Shown here piece after piece: positions 1 through 7,357 of a stretch of 64,000 bases of DNA (position 1 is its first letter; each line of letters begins with the position of its first letter). This stretch comes from AP-15 sp963700195. Lineage in GTDB: Bacteria; Pseudomonadota; Alphaproteobacteria; ATCC43930; CGMCC-115725. The translations under genes were made by a program, and so were the position numbers. Below the pieces are notes generated by a model. It made no database searches. It was not told where the DNA came from and saw nothing but the letters and a program-made list of their open reading frames with translations. The stretch lies in assembly GCA_963700195.1 (NCBI GenBank), contig CAVOWQ010000010.1, forward strand, positions 124,001 through 188,000, given 5' to 3'.

Positions 1-1
1 G

Positions 2-172
2 GCCGAGGATGAGCGCGCCGAGGTCGACGAAATCGTCGGGATGCTGACCGGCAATCTCGAAAAGATCGCCGAGCACGGGCGGCGCGCCGACGGCATCGTC
101 AAGAGCATGCTGGAGCATTCCCGCGGCGGCAGCGGCGAACGCCGCGCGGTCGACCTCTCCGCCGATGAATGA
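2..172 (+). pseudogene. C-terminal fragment of a sensor histidine kinase, cut off after the phosphoacceptor helix
   Basis: The reading frame is open from the window edge to TGA at 170-172. It contains the segment NLEKIAEHGRRADGIVKSML, followed by EHSRGGSGERRAVDLSADE-stop. That is the second half of the HisKA dimerisation domain found in GAF/PAS-type hybrid kinases, where 'HSRGGSGER..VDLN' normally leads straight into an HATPase_c domain of about 150 residues. No ATPase domain follows. The frame ends 8 bases into the next gene, whose start is at 165. The N-terminus lies outside the window. The kinase is therefore either a truncated remnant or an ATPase-less kinase-like protein; I favour a remnant created by a recombination junction. 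Confidence 0.6.
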
Positions 173-920
173 GCCGGCGCTCGAGACCCGCGGACTGCAC
201 AAGAGCTTCGGCGCGCTGACGGTGGCCAACGCCGTCGATTTTCGCCTGGAGCGCGGCGCGCGGCACGCCCTGATCGGTCCGAACGGCGCCGGCAAGACGA
301 CTTTTGTCGAGCTGGTGACGGGCGCATTGCAGCCGAGCGGCGGGCAAATCCGTCTCGACGGCGCCGACATCACCCACTTGCCGCAAGCCGCACGGGTCAA
401 GCGCGGCCTCGTCCGCACCTTCCAAGTCACTGCGCTGTTCCGCCGCCTGAGCGTTCTAGAAAACGTGACCCTGGCGGTTTGCGAGCGGCAAGGGATCGGC
501 GGCGGCCTGTTTCGCCCAGCCGGCCATCATCGCGCGTCGATCGAGGAAGCCCATTCCTTGCTCGAACGGTTGGGGCTCGAAGACGAAGCATTGCGGCCGG
601 TTAGTACGCTCGCCTATGGCCGGCAGAGGCTGATCGAAATTGCGGTCTCGCTCGCATTGTCGCCGAAGGTTCTGCTGCTCGACGAGCCGGCGGCTGGGGT
701 GCCATCGAGCGACAGCAGCACGATCATCGAGGTCATCGAGCGCCTCCCGCCCGACATCGCGGTGCTGATTATCGAGCACGACATGGACCTGGTCTTTCGT
801 TTGGCGCAGCGGATCACCGTCTTGGTCCAGGGGAGCGTCCTCGTCGAAGGTCCACCGGAGGCGATCGCAGCAGACCCCGAGGTCCGTAGGGTCTACCTCG
901 GCGAACGAGTGCCGACATGA
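165..920 (+). CDS. Branched-chain amino acid-type ABC transporter ATP-binding protein (LivG-like)
   Basis: 251-residue cytoplasmic ATPase that would power a HAAT-type (hydrophobic amino acid) importer. It shows Walker A GPNGAGKTT (about residues 38-46), the LivG-style region GLVRTFQ before the helical domain, a degenerate signature AYGRQRLIEIA in place of LSGGQ, Walker B VLLLDEPAAG and the switch histidine in IIEHDMDLV. It overlaps the downstream LivF-like gene by 4 bases (ATGA at 917-920), so the two are translationally coupled. No permease (livH/livM) or binding-protein gene is in the window, and the gene directly upstream is a kinase fragment. The membrane partners are therefore either further upstream or lost. 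Substrate is unknown. Confidence 0.9.
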   Translation: MNEPALETRGLHKSFGALTVANAVDFRLERGARHALIGPNGAGKTTFVELVTGALQPSGGQIRLDGADITHLPQAARVKRGLVRTFQVTALFRRLSVLENVTLAVCERQGIGGGLFRPAGHHRASIEEAHSLLERLGLEDEALRPVSTLAYGRQRLIEIAVSLALSPKVLLLDEPAAGVPSSDSSTIIEVIERLPPDIAVLIIEHDMDLVFRLAQRITVLVQGSVLVEGPPEAIAADPEVRRVYLGERVPT

Positions 921-1630
921 GCGGCCTGGTGCTGGAACATGTCTCTGCCGGATACGGCGAGACTATGATTATCGAGGACATCTCGCTGGCGTTGCAGCCG
1001 GGCCGGACGCTGGCGGTTCTCGGGCGCAACGGGGTCGGCAAGACGACCCTGCTTGCCACAGTGATGGGCCATACGCGATTGCACGGCGGCAGCATTCGCT
1101 TTGCCGGCCGGGACATCTCGGGGCTGCCGCCGTATCGGCGCGCCCGGCTCGGCATCGGCTTTGTGCCGCAGGAGCGGGAGATCTTCCCGTCGCTGACTGT
1201 CGAGGAGAATCTCACGGTTGCCGAGCAGCCGGGACAATGGTCGCTCGACAAGGTCTACGACTTTTTCCCCTCGCTGGCCGAGCGCCGGCGCAATCACGGC
1301 AATCAGCTCTCGGGCGGTGAGCAGCAGATGCTCGCGATCGGCCGCGCCTTGATGGGCAACCCGAAATTGCTGCTGATGGACGAGCCGCTCGAAGGCTTGG
1401 CCCCGGTTATCGTCGATGCCCTACTGGCCGGGCTCGACCGGCTGAAGCGCGAGGACGAGCTGGCCATGCTGCTCGTCGAACAGCATGCACAGCTCGCGCT
1501 CGAGCTCGCCCCCGAGACCATCGTTCTCGATCGCGGGCTGATTGTTTTCGCCGGCACGAGCAGCGAGTTGATCGAGGAACCGCAGCGCTTAGCTACACTG
1601 ATGGGCGTGGCCGCGCGGGAAGCGCATTAG
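917..1630 (+). CDS. Branched-chain amino acid-type ABC transporter ATP-binding protein (LivF-like)
   Basis: 237-residue second ATPase of the same importer type. Walker A LGRNGVGKTT, the LivF-typical Q-loop stretch GIGFVPQEREIFPSLTVEENL, the signature QLSGGEQQMLAIGRALM, Walker B LLLMDEPLEGLAP and the H-loop LLVEQHAQLAL are all present and in the usual order. LivG and LivF ATPases act as a heterodimer under a LivHM-type permease pair. The start codon ATG overlaps the stop of the upstream gene by 4 bases. After its stop there are about 70 non-coding bases before gmhA, which belongs to a different pathway, so the transporter operon probably ends here. Confidence 0.92.
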   Translation: MSGLVLEHVSAGYGETMIIEDISLALQPGRTLAVLGRNGVGKTTLLATVMGHTRLHGGSIRFAGRDISGLPPYRRARLGIGFVPQEREIFPSLTVEENLTVAEQPGQWSLDKVYDFFPSLAERRRNHGNQLSGGEQQMLAIGRALMGNPKLLLMDEPLEGLAPVIVDALLAGLDRLKREDELAMLLVEQHAQLALELAPETIVLDRGLIVFAGTSSELIEEPQRLATLMGVAAREAH

Positions 1631-1702
1631 CCGAAGGCAATGCTGCGAAAGCCCGTCGCTTGACATTGGCCCCGTACCCGAGGAACTGCTTACAGCAATC
1701 GT

Positions 1703-2314
1703 ATGACAAATGCCGGGTGTACGGTGAATCCGATCATTGACTATCTGGTCCAATCTCGCGATGCCGTTCAGGCGGCGATCGACGACCCTGGCTTTACCGG
1801 CGTGATTGAGGACGTCGCCGAGGTTGCCGCGAGTGCGCTGCGCAGCGGCGGCAAGCTTCTTCTGGCGGGCAACGGCGGCAGCGCGGGTGATGCCCAGCAC
1901 CTGGCCGGCGAGATGTTGTCGCGGCTCTATTATGATCGTGCGCCTTGTGCGGCCATCGCATTGACGACCGACAGCTCGGTGTTGACCGCCATCGGCAACG
2001 ATTATGGATATGACCGGGTATTCGAGCGGCAAATCCTCGGTCTTGGCCGTCCCGGTGACGTCCTGATCGTGATCTCTACCTCCGGACGTTCGCCGAACAT
2101 CTTGCGGGCGATTGGCGCGGCCCGCGAGAAACGCCTCACGGTGGTAGGGTTTACCGGAAGAACCGGCGGGGAGATGGCCGCGCTCTGCGATTTGTGCCTG
2201 CATGCCCCATCGGATTCGACACCGCTTATCCAACAGATCCATATCATGGCCGGTCACATCATATGCGGACTCGTCGAAGAGCGGCTGTTCCCGCGCGTTG
2301 CCGTACCGGGATGA
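1703..2314 (+). CDS. gmhA: Sedoheptulose-7-phosphate isomerase (SIS domain)
   Basis: 203 residues, the usual length of GmhA/LpcA. The SIS-domain signature LLAGNGGSAGDAQHLAGE and the later VISTSGRSPNILRA phosphosugar-binding loop are present, along with the GmhA-typical HIxCxLVEExLFP-like end (HIICGLVEERLFP). The family converts D-sedoheptulose 7-phosphate into D-glycero-D-manno-heptose 7-phosphate, the first step of ADP-heptose or GDP-heptose supply for LPS core or S-layer glycans. The next gene is a heptose-bisphosphate phosphatase-like HAD protein, which supports the assignment. Start ATG at 1703 is the first in frame after the ABC gene and gives the expected N-terminus. Confidence 0.9.
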   Translation: MTNAGCTVNPIIDYLVQSRDAVQAAIDDPGFTGVIEDVAEVAASALRSGGKLLLAGNGGSAGDAQHLAGEMLSRLYYDRAPCAAIALTTDSSVLTAIGNDYGYDRVFERQILGLGRPGDVLIVISTSGRSPNILRAIGAAREKRLTVVGFTGRTGGEMAALCDLCLHAPSDSTPLIQQIHIMAGHIICGLVEERLFPRVAVPG

Positions 2315-2975
2315 TCCAAAAAGAGGCCATCTTATACGTCGGCCTGGGAACTCGCCCCATCCTGAGATCCTCGCAGCTTCGGCGCGAGAACAAAAGGAAC
2401 AGCAGCGGCCCGCCGCATTCCTGGATCGTGACGGCGTGCTCAATCACGATGACGGATATGTCGGCTCCCGCAGCCGCTTCCGCTGGGTCAAGGGCGCAAA
2501 GGCCGCGATCAAGTTGCTGAACGACGCGGGGTTCTTGGTCTTTGTCGTCACTAACCAGTCGGGTATCGCCAAGGGTCTCTACACGGAGGACGATTTGCTG
2601 TCGCTTCATGCACAGCTGGCGGTCGAGTTGGCAGAGATCGGAGCACACCTCGACGACATCCGCTACTGTCCATTTCATCCCCAAGCAGCCGTACCAGAGT
2701 ATTGCCGCGCCAGCGACTGGCGGAAACCCGCTCCCGGGATGATCCTGGATCTTCTCCGATGCTGGCCGGTCGATCGCGCCGCGAGTTTCCTCATCGGCGA
2801 CCAGGAATCGGATTGCGCCGCGGCTACTGCTGCCGGGATCTCGAGCCATCTGTTTCGCGGCGGCGACCTCGCGCATTTCGTTTCTGAACTGCTCACGTCC
2901 AGGGTCATTCGGGGGTGCGGCCCGTCCGAACTTCCGAGAGAGGCAGGACCTGTCCGCGATGCCGAGGGCGCGTAG
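2298..2975 (+). CDS. gmhB: HAD-IIIA phosphatase, heptose-1,7-bisphosphatase-like, with a vestigial nucleotidyltransferase stub upstream
   Basis: The HAD core is clear: FLDRDGVLN (nucleophile and acid aspartates), VFVVTNQSGIAKG, the zinc-site region YCPFHP, SDWRKPAPGM and LIGDQESDCAAA. GmhB removes the C1 or C7 phosphate of heptose bisphosphate after GmhA. In many alphaproteobacteria this HAD domain is the C-terminal half of a protein whose N-terminal half is a sugar-nucleotidyltransferase. Here an ATG at 2311 in another frame encodes MIQKEAILYVGLGTRPI, which resembles only the first strand and GGLGTR loop of such a transferase; the remaining 200 or so residues are absent. The HAD frame has no ATG near its domain. 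A TTG at 2298 or an ATG at 2202, inside gmhA, are the only starts, so expression of the HAD part is uncertain. Confidence 0.7.
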   Translation: MPYRDDPKRGHLIRRPGNSPHPEILAASAREQKEQQRPAAFLDRDGVLNHDDGYVGSRSRFRWVKGAKAAIKLLNDAGFLVFVVTNQSGIAKGLYTEDDLLSLHAQLAVELAEIGAHLDDIRYCPFHPQAAVPEYCRASDWRKPAPGMILDLLRCWPVDRAASFLIGDQESDCAAATAAGISSHLFRGGDLAHFVSELLTSRVIRGCGPSELPREAGPVRDAEGA

Positions 2976-3115
2976 CGGAAATCGCTTGCGCAGGGCAACT
3001 CTCGGGCATCAACCGTTTGCCGCCTGGAACCTCTCCGGAAGCCGGCTCTCTTCGAGGTCGGCTGCCTCACGGCCCAAAGACGCCCATAGGGCAGGCTCGT
3101 CGCACCCTCTCGCTG

Positions 3116-3652
3116 TCAGCGGCCGCGGAAGTGCTTGTAGAAGTCGACGACCTCCGGGCTCTGCTGAAAGCCGAGCAGGACGTTGACGTCGGAGCCCTTG
3201 CGACCGTCGAGCGGGATGGTTTCCTCAAGATGGTCGGTGACCCCGGCGCGTTTCTGGGCGCTCTCGAAAACGATGCGGACCGCGAATGGCCGCTTGCTGA
3301 TGATCGATTGATCGGGTCCGGTGACGGCGACGAAATATGGAAGGTCCAGCACGTCTCCTTTGGCGGCCGGACCGCGTTCACCGACGATCACCGCGTCGAG
3401 TACGATCTTCACGTCGCCGCCGGTGTATTCGCATTTGAGGTCGGCCTCGCTGAGAAGGCCGTAAAATGCGACATTGTCGGGGCGGCGCTCAGGCGCGGAT
3501 CCGAAGACGGCCGTGTTTGAGAGCGGCCGCAACACGACCGCGCTCGGGCAAGACTCGGCCTGCTTTGACGAGGAGGACGAGAACGTCCCACAACCCGACA
3601 GCGCGAGCATGCCGAGGAGCGCTGCCCCCTGGGCAGGCCGAAGGCGGCTCAC
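3116..3652 (-). CDS. Hypothetical outer-membrane-type lipoprotein, coupled to a CDGSH protein
   Basis: About 178 residues when started at the GTG at 3652. The N-terminus has a short basic stretch and a hydrophobic core ending in the lipobox LALSGC, followed by a Ser-rich linker (FSSSSSK), so the mature protein should be a lipid-anchored envelope protein. The globular part (positions from YTGGDVKIVLDAVIVGERG to GSDVNVLLGFQQS) has a beta-rich look, but I do not recognise a family. The GTG start overlaps the TGA of the upstream CDGSH gene (GTGA at 3649-3652), which supports this start over the longer frame beginning at 3715. Function unknown. Confidence 0.72.
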   Translation of the reverse strand: MSRLRPAQGAALLGMLALSGCGTFSSSSSKQAESCPSAVVLRPLSNTAVFGSAPERRPDNVAFYGLLSEADLKCEYTGGDVKIVLDAVIVGERGPAAKGDVLDLPYFVAVTGPDQSIISKRPFAVRIVFESAQKRAGVTDHLEETIPLDGRKGSDVNVLLGFQQSPEVVDFYKHFRGR

Positions 3653-3888
3653 AGGGTGTTGTGCGTACCGTCGCAGAACGGCTTGCCGCCGGTCGCCTTG
3701 CACCCGCAGAGCCAAACCTCCTCGGTGACCTCGGCGGTAAACGGGATCGGGGTCAATCCGGTGCCTTTATGCGAACCGTCGCAGAAGGGCTGCGTGGAAC
3801 TGCGCCCGCATGCGCACCAGAAGTACCTTTTCCCGGCCTCGACATTGACGCCGTAGGGCTCTTTTTGCGCGGGTATCGGACCGTCCAT
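3649..3888 (-). CDS. Small protein with two CDGSH iron-sulfur motifs
   Basis: 79 residues. Two copies of the CDGSH [2Fe-2S] ligand pattern C-x-C-x2-(S/T)-x3-P-x-C-D-G-(S/T)-H are readable: CACGRSSTQPFCDGSH (about residues 25-40) and CGCKATGGKPFCDGTH (about 61-76). Each would bind one 2Fe-2S cluster through three Cys and one His. Bacterial double-CDGSH proteins are small soluble redox or cluster-carrier proteins of uncertain role. ATG at 3888 is preceded by a purine-rich AGGGGAGAAAG ribosome-binding stretch. The stop codon overlaps the GTG start of the lipoprotein gene, so the two form an operon. Confidence 0.88.
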   Translation of the reverse strand: MDGPIPAQKEPYGVNVEAGKRYFWCACGRSSTQPFCDGSHKGTGLTPIPFTAEVTEEVWLCGCKATGGKPFCDGTHNTL

Positions 3889-4026
3889 ACTTTCTCCCCT
3901 GCCTCTGCCCTTGCTAGTGTCATAGTGCTCAGCGGCGGTTGGCCGCTGCCGGACTGTATGCGAGCCGCGCCGCGCAGACAAGCCGGCTGGGTGCCGGCTA
4001 CAGGTGATGACGCGGTAAAAAAACCG

Positions 4027-4992
4027 ATGGCTGTATATACCGATGTTGCCGATGACGAACTCAGAGCCTTTACGGCGCTTTACGACATCGGCGAGGTGCT
4101 GTCGTGCAAGGGCATCGCCGAGGGCGTCGAGAACTCGAACTTTCTCGTCACCACCGAATGCGGCAACTTCATCCTGACGCTCTATGAAAAGCGGGTTGCG
4201 CCCGAGGATTTGCCGTTTTTCATCACTTTGATGGAGCATCTCGCGGTGCAGAACGTCGCCTGCCCGACCCCGGTCAAGGGCCGGGACGGCGTCGCCTTGC
4301 GAGAGTTGTGCGGCCGCCCGGCGGCATTGGTGACCTTCCTCGCCGGAATGTGGCCGCGCCGTATCCAGCCCTTCCATTGCGCGGCGGTCGGCACCGCGCT
4401 CGCCGGGCTCCATCGCGCCGGCGCGTCCTTCGGGATGACCCGGGCGAACGATCTCTCGGTCGCCGGGTGGCGGCGGTTATACGAAGCCTGCGGCTCCCGC
4501 GCGGCCGAGTTGCAGCCCCAGCTCACCGGCGAGCTGGAGGCCGAGCTTGCGCTGGTTGAGGCGGAATGGCCGCACGACCTGCCTGCCGGAGTGATTCACG
4601 CCGACCTTTTTCCCGACAATGTCTTCTTCCGAGATCGCGAGGTTTCCGGGCTGATTGACTTCTATTTCGCGTGTACCGACTTTCTCGCCTATGATCTGGC
4701 GATCTGTCTCAACGCCTGGTGCTTCGAAGCCGACGGCAGTCTCAATGTGACGAAAGCGCGGCTGCTCCTCGAAAGCTATCGGCGGGCGCGGCCGCTTTCA
4801 CCGGCCGAGTTCGCCGCCCTGCCTCTGCTCGCGCGGGGCAGTGCGCTGCGCTTTCTGTTGACCCGCCTATACGATTGGCTAAACCAGCCGGTGGGGGCAT
4901 TGGTCCGGCCCAAGGATCCCATCGAATATCTGCGCAAGCTGCGCTTCCACCGCGGGATCACCGACATCGAGGGCTACGGGCTCGATGCCTGA
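4027..4992 (+). CDS. thrB: Homoserine kinase, type II (aminoglycoside-phosphotransferase fold)
   Basis: 321 residues from the ATG at 4027 (MAVYTDV), the characteristic N-terminus of alphaproteobacterial ThrB. The frame remains open far upstream but without homology. The segment GIAEGVENSNFLV and the catalytic loop GVIHADLFPDNVFF with the following metal-binding IDFYFAC identify the APH-like kinase that phosphorylates L-homoserine in threonine biosynthesis. The C-terminus RLYDW..RPKDPxEYLxKLRFHR is also family-typical. It overlaps rnhA by 8 bases, an arrangement common in alphaproteobacteria. Threonine synthase lies 3.6 kb away on the other strand, so both late steps of threonine synthesis are in the window but not in one operon. 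Confidence 0.93.
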   Translation: MAVYTDVADDELRAFTALYDIGEVLSCKGIAEGVENSNFLVTTECGNFILTLYEKRVAPEDLPFFITLMEHLAVQNVACPTPVKGRDGVALRELCGRPAALVTFLAGMWPRRIQPFHCAAVGTALAGLHRAGASFGMTRANDLSVAGWRRLYEACGSRAAELQPQLTGELEAELALVEAEWPHDLPAGVIHADLFPDNVFFRDREVSGLIDFYFACTDFLAYDLAICLNAWCFEADGSLNVTKARLLLESYRRARPLSPAEFAALPLLARGSALRFLLTRLYDWLNQPVGALVRPKDPIEYLRKLRFHRGITDIEGYGLDA

Positions 4993-5464
4993 GCTGGCCG
5001 AGGTCGAAATCTTTACCGACGGGGCGTGCCGAGGCAACCCGGGCCCGGGCGGCTGGGCTGCGATATTGCGCTATCGCGAGGTCGAAAAGGAATTGAGCGG
5101 CTATGAGCCTCAAACGACCAACAACCGCATGGAGATGATGGCGGCGATCGCCGGGCTCGAAGCGCTGAAGCGGCCGTGCCGGGTCCGGCTATACAGCGAC
5201 AGCCAGTATCTGCGCGACGGCATCACCAAATGGATACACGGCTGGAAGCGGCGGGATTGGCGGACCGCCGACAAGCAGCCGGTCAAGAATGTCGATCTTT
5301 GGCAGCGGCTCGATGCCGCGGCGGCACGGCACGTCGTCACTTGGGAATGGGTGCGCGGCCATTCGGGCCACCCCGAAAACGAGCGGGCCGACGCTCTCGC
5401 GCGGGCCCGCATCGCCGAAGAGAGTTGGGAAAGAAAGCAGCCCTCCGCGCTCACTCGCGGGTAG
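4985..5464 (+). CDS. rnhA: Ribonuclease HI
   Basis: 159 residues, the usual size. The four catalytic acidic residues can be placed: D12 in FTDGACRGNPGPGG, E50 in NNRMEMMAA, D72 in LYSDSQYL and D136 in NERADALA. H126 in RGHSGHPENE is the expected general base. The enzyme cleaves the RNA strand of RNA-DNA hybrids, removing R-loops and Okazaki primers. The start at 4985 lies 8 bases inside thrB, implying translational coupling. The protein is complete with no unusual features. Confidence 0.95.
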   Translation: MPELAEVEIFTDGACRGNPGPGGWAAILRYREVEKELSGYEPQTTNNRMEMMAAIAGLEALKRPCRVRLYSDSQYLRDGITKWIHGWKRRDWRTADKQPVKNVDLWQRLDAAAARHVVTWEWVRGHSGHPENERADALARARIAEESWERKQPSALTRG

Positions 5465-5485
5465 AGCGCTCGCCGAGCCGGTCCC

Positions 5486-5971
5486 CTAAAGCGCCCGCAG
5501 CATCGACTCGGCGCTGGAGCCTTCGACCTGGCCCGGCGACTGTTCGATATTGAGGGACTTGACCACGCCGTTGTCCACCAGCATCGAATATCGTTTCGAG
5601 CGGGTGCCGAGCCCCATCTTGGAGAGGTCGAGCTCGAGCCCGAGCGCGCGGACGAAATCGCCGCTGCCGTCAGCTAGCATCCGCACCTTGCCCTCGGCCC
5701 TCTGCTCCTTGCCCCATGCGGTCATGACAAAGACATCGTTGACCGCGACGCAGACGATTTCGTCGACACCCTTGGCTTTGATGTCGGCCGCCTTGTCGAC
5801 GTATCCGGGCAGGTGGCGCTGGGAGCAGGCCGGGGTAAACGCCCCGGGCACGGCGAAGAGGGCAACCTTCTTGCCGCGGAAGAGTTCGTCGGTAGTGATG
5901 TCCTTCGGCCCCTCCGGGGTCATCTGTTTGAGGGTCGCCGATGGTATCTTGTCGCCAACCTGAATGGTCAT
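5486..5971 (-). CDS. Peroxiredoxin, Prx5 type
   Basis: 161 residues from the ATG at 5971 (MTIQVGDKIP), preceded by a purine-rich GGGATTCTCCA stretch. The peroxidatic cysteine lies in VPGAFTPACS (C49), followed by the Prx5-typical QRHLPGYVDKAADIKAKGVDEIVCVAVND and later GLGTRSKRYSMLVDNGVV. Such thiol peroxidases reduce H2O2 and organic hydroperoxides using glutathione/glutaredoxin or thioredoxin. It is convergent with rnhA and leaves only 21 bases between stops. The longer frame to 6016 adds residues with no family similarity, so the inner start is preferred. Confidence 0.92.
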   Translation of the reverse strand: MTIQVGDKIPSATLKQMTPEGPKDITTDELFRGKKVALFAVPGAFTPACSQRHLPGYVDKAADIKAKGVDEIVCVAVNDVFVMTAWGKEQRAEGKVRMLADGSGDFVRALGLELDLSKMGLGTRSKRYSMLVDNGVVKSLNIEQSPGQVEGSSAESMLRAL

Positions 5972-6162
5972 TGGAGAATCCCTCGGGTGGTGTTCGGGGG
6001 CGGAGCGATAACACATGAAGTCCGGCTGGGCAAACTACGCTGGCGATGCGTCCGGGCGGCGTTTTTGAACGTGAATCGGCAAACAAAGGGGCCTGCCAAG
6101 ATGTACACCTATGGGAGAGCAAAGCGCGTAACCAGCGGCCGCTTGCGTTGCGAGGCAGGGTT

Positions 6163-6717
6163 ATGTCACTGACAGGCGAACTTTTAGTGGCAATGCCGCA
6201 GATGCTGGACGAGCGCTTCGCGCGGTCGGTCGTCTATATTTGCGCGCACAGCGGCGAGGCTGGAGCAATGGGCCTCGTCATCAACAAGCCGCTCGGGTCG
6301 CTGACCATGGGCGAGCTGTTTGCCCAGCTCGAAATTTCGCCGAGCGGGGCGGCCGGTTCGTGGCCGGTGCATTACGGCGGCCCCGTAGAGGCCGGCCGCG
6401 GCTTTGTCCTGCACACCACCGACTACAACGAGGACGCGACCCTAGTCGTCAACGACAATATTGCTCTCACCGCCACCCTCGACGTCCTGCGCGCGATCGG
6501 CCAGGGACGGGGTCCGCGTCGGAGCCTGTTTGCCCTCGGCTATGCCGGCTGGGCCCCGGGTCAGCTCGATGCCGAGATCCAAGCCAATGGCTGGCTCTCG
6601 GTCCCAGCCGACGACGCGATCGTTTTCGATCCTGACCACGACCGAAAATGGCAGCGGGCGCTCGCCAAGCTCGGCGTCGATCTGACGATGCTGTCGAGCG
6701 AGGCCGGGCACGCCTGA
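6163..6717 (+). CDS. YqgE/AlgH family protein (DUF179)
   Basis: 184 residues from the ATG at 6163 (MSLTGELLVAMPQM). Family hallmarks are DERFARSVVYICAHS, GAMGLVINKPL, the HYGGPVEAGRGFVLHT segment and the LFALGYAGWAPGQLDAEI block with W. AlgH/YqgE proteins are conserved, cytosolic and of unclear biochemical role; some are linked to alginate regulation. It diverges from the peroxiredoxin gene across about 190 bases and converges on a GNAT gene. Complete and typical. Confidence 0.93.
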   Translation: MSLTGELLVAMPQMLDERFARSVVYICAHSGEAGAMGLVINKPLGSLTMGELFAQLEISPSGAAGSWPVHYGGPVEAGRGFVLHTTDYNEDATLVVNDNIALTATLDVLRAIGQGRGPRRSLFALGYAGWAPGQLDAEIQANGWLSVPADDAIVFDPDHDRKWQRALAKLGVDLTMLSSEAGHA

Positions 6718-6736
6718 TCCGACCGCGTCGCAGGCG

Positions 6737-7345
6737 TCAATTCGCCGGCGCGCTGCGATCGCCGCGCAGGATCCCGAACAACAGATGATCCTGCCATTTG
6801 CCGGCGATGCATAGATATTCGCGGGCATAGCCTTCCTGCTGAAACCCGGCCCTGGCGAGAAGCGAGCGGCTAGGGATGTTGCTCGGCAGACAGGCGGCCT
6901 CGAGCCGATGCAGCCCGAGCCGCTCGAAACCAAAGTCGACGACCGGCGGCAGCGCCGACGTCATGTAGCGCTGCCGTGCAAACGGCTCGCCCACCCAGTA
7001 CCCCAGGCTCGCCGTCTCCGAAACGCCGCGCCGAATATTCGACAGGCCGATGCCGCCGATCAGGGTCTCGTCATCGGCGAAGATGAAAAAATTATACGCC
7101 TGGTCGGTGCGCCAATCTTCGGCATAACGTGCGACTCGCGCCCGAAAATTTGCTCGGCTCAGCGCATCGGGCGGCCAACTCGGCTCCCATGGGGAAAGGA
7201 ACTCCCGGGAGCCCGCGCGCAGGCTCGCCCATGCCTCGTAATCGCCGCGCTCCGGCGGACGCAGAAAGACGCGATCGCCGGTCAGCCGATACGGATCGGC
7301 GCGGGACAGAAACAGTCGCGGGAAGGTTTTCCGTTGCGGCGCCAT
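6737..7345 (-). CDS. GNAT-family N-acetyltransferase (RimJ/RimL-like)
   Basis: 202 residues. The pattern is that of the acetyltransferase_3 group: LTGDRVFLRPPERGDYEAWASLR at the N-terminus, an acceptor-side SPWEPSWP segment, GGIGLSNIRRG, the acetyl-CoA loop region GYWVGEPFARQRYMTSAL and RLEAACLPSNIPSRSLLARAGFQQEG. Relatives acetylate ribosomal-protein N-termini or small amines; the substrate here cannot be told. It lies 13 bases downstream of the M16 peptidase gene on the same strand, so it is likely part of the thrC-peptidase-GNAT transcription unit. Confidence 0.88.
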   Translation of the reverse strand: MAPQRKTFPRLFLSRADPYRLTGDRVFLRPPERGDYEAWASLRAGSREFLSPWEPSWPPDALSRANFRARVARYAEDWRTDQAYNFFIFADDETLIGGIGLSNIRRGVSETASLGYWVGEPFARQRYMTSALPPVVDFGFERLGLHRLEAACLPSNIPSRSLLARAGFQQEGYAREYLCIAGKWQDHLLFGILRGDRSAPAN

Positions 7346-7357
7346 TATTATCGGTAC

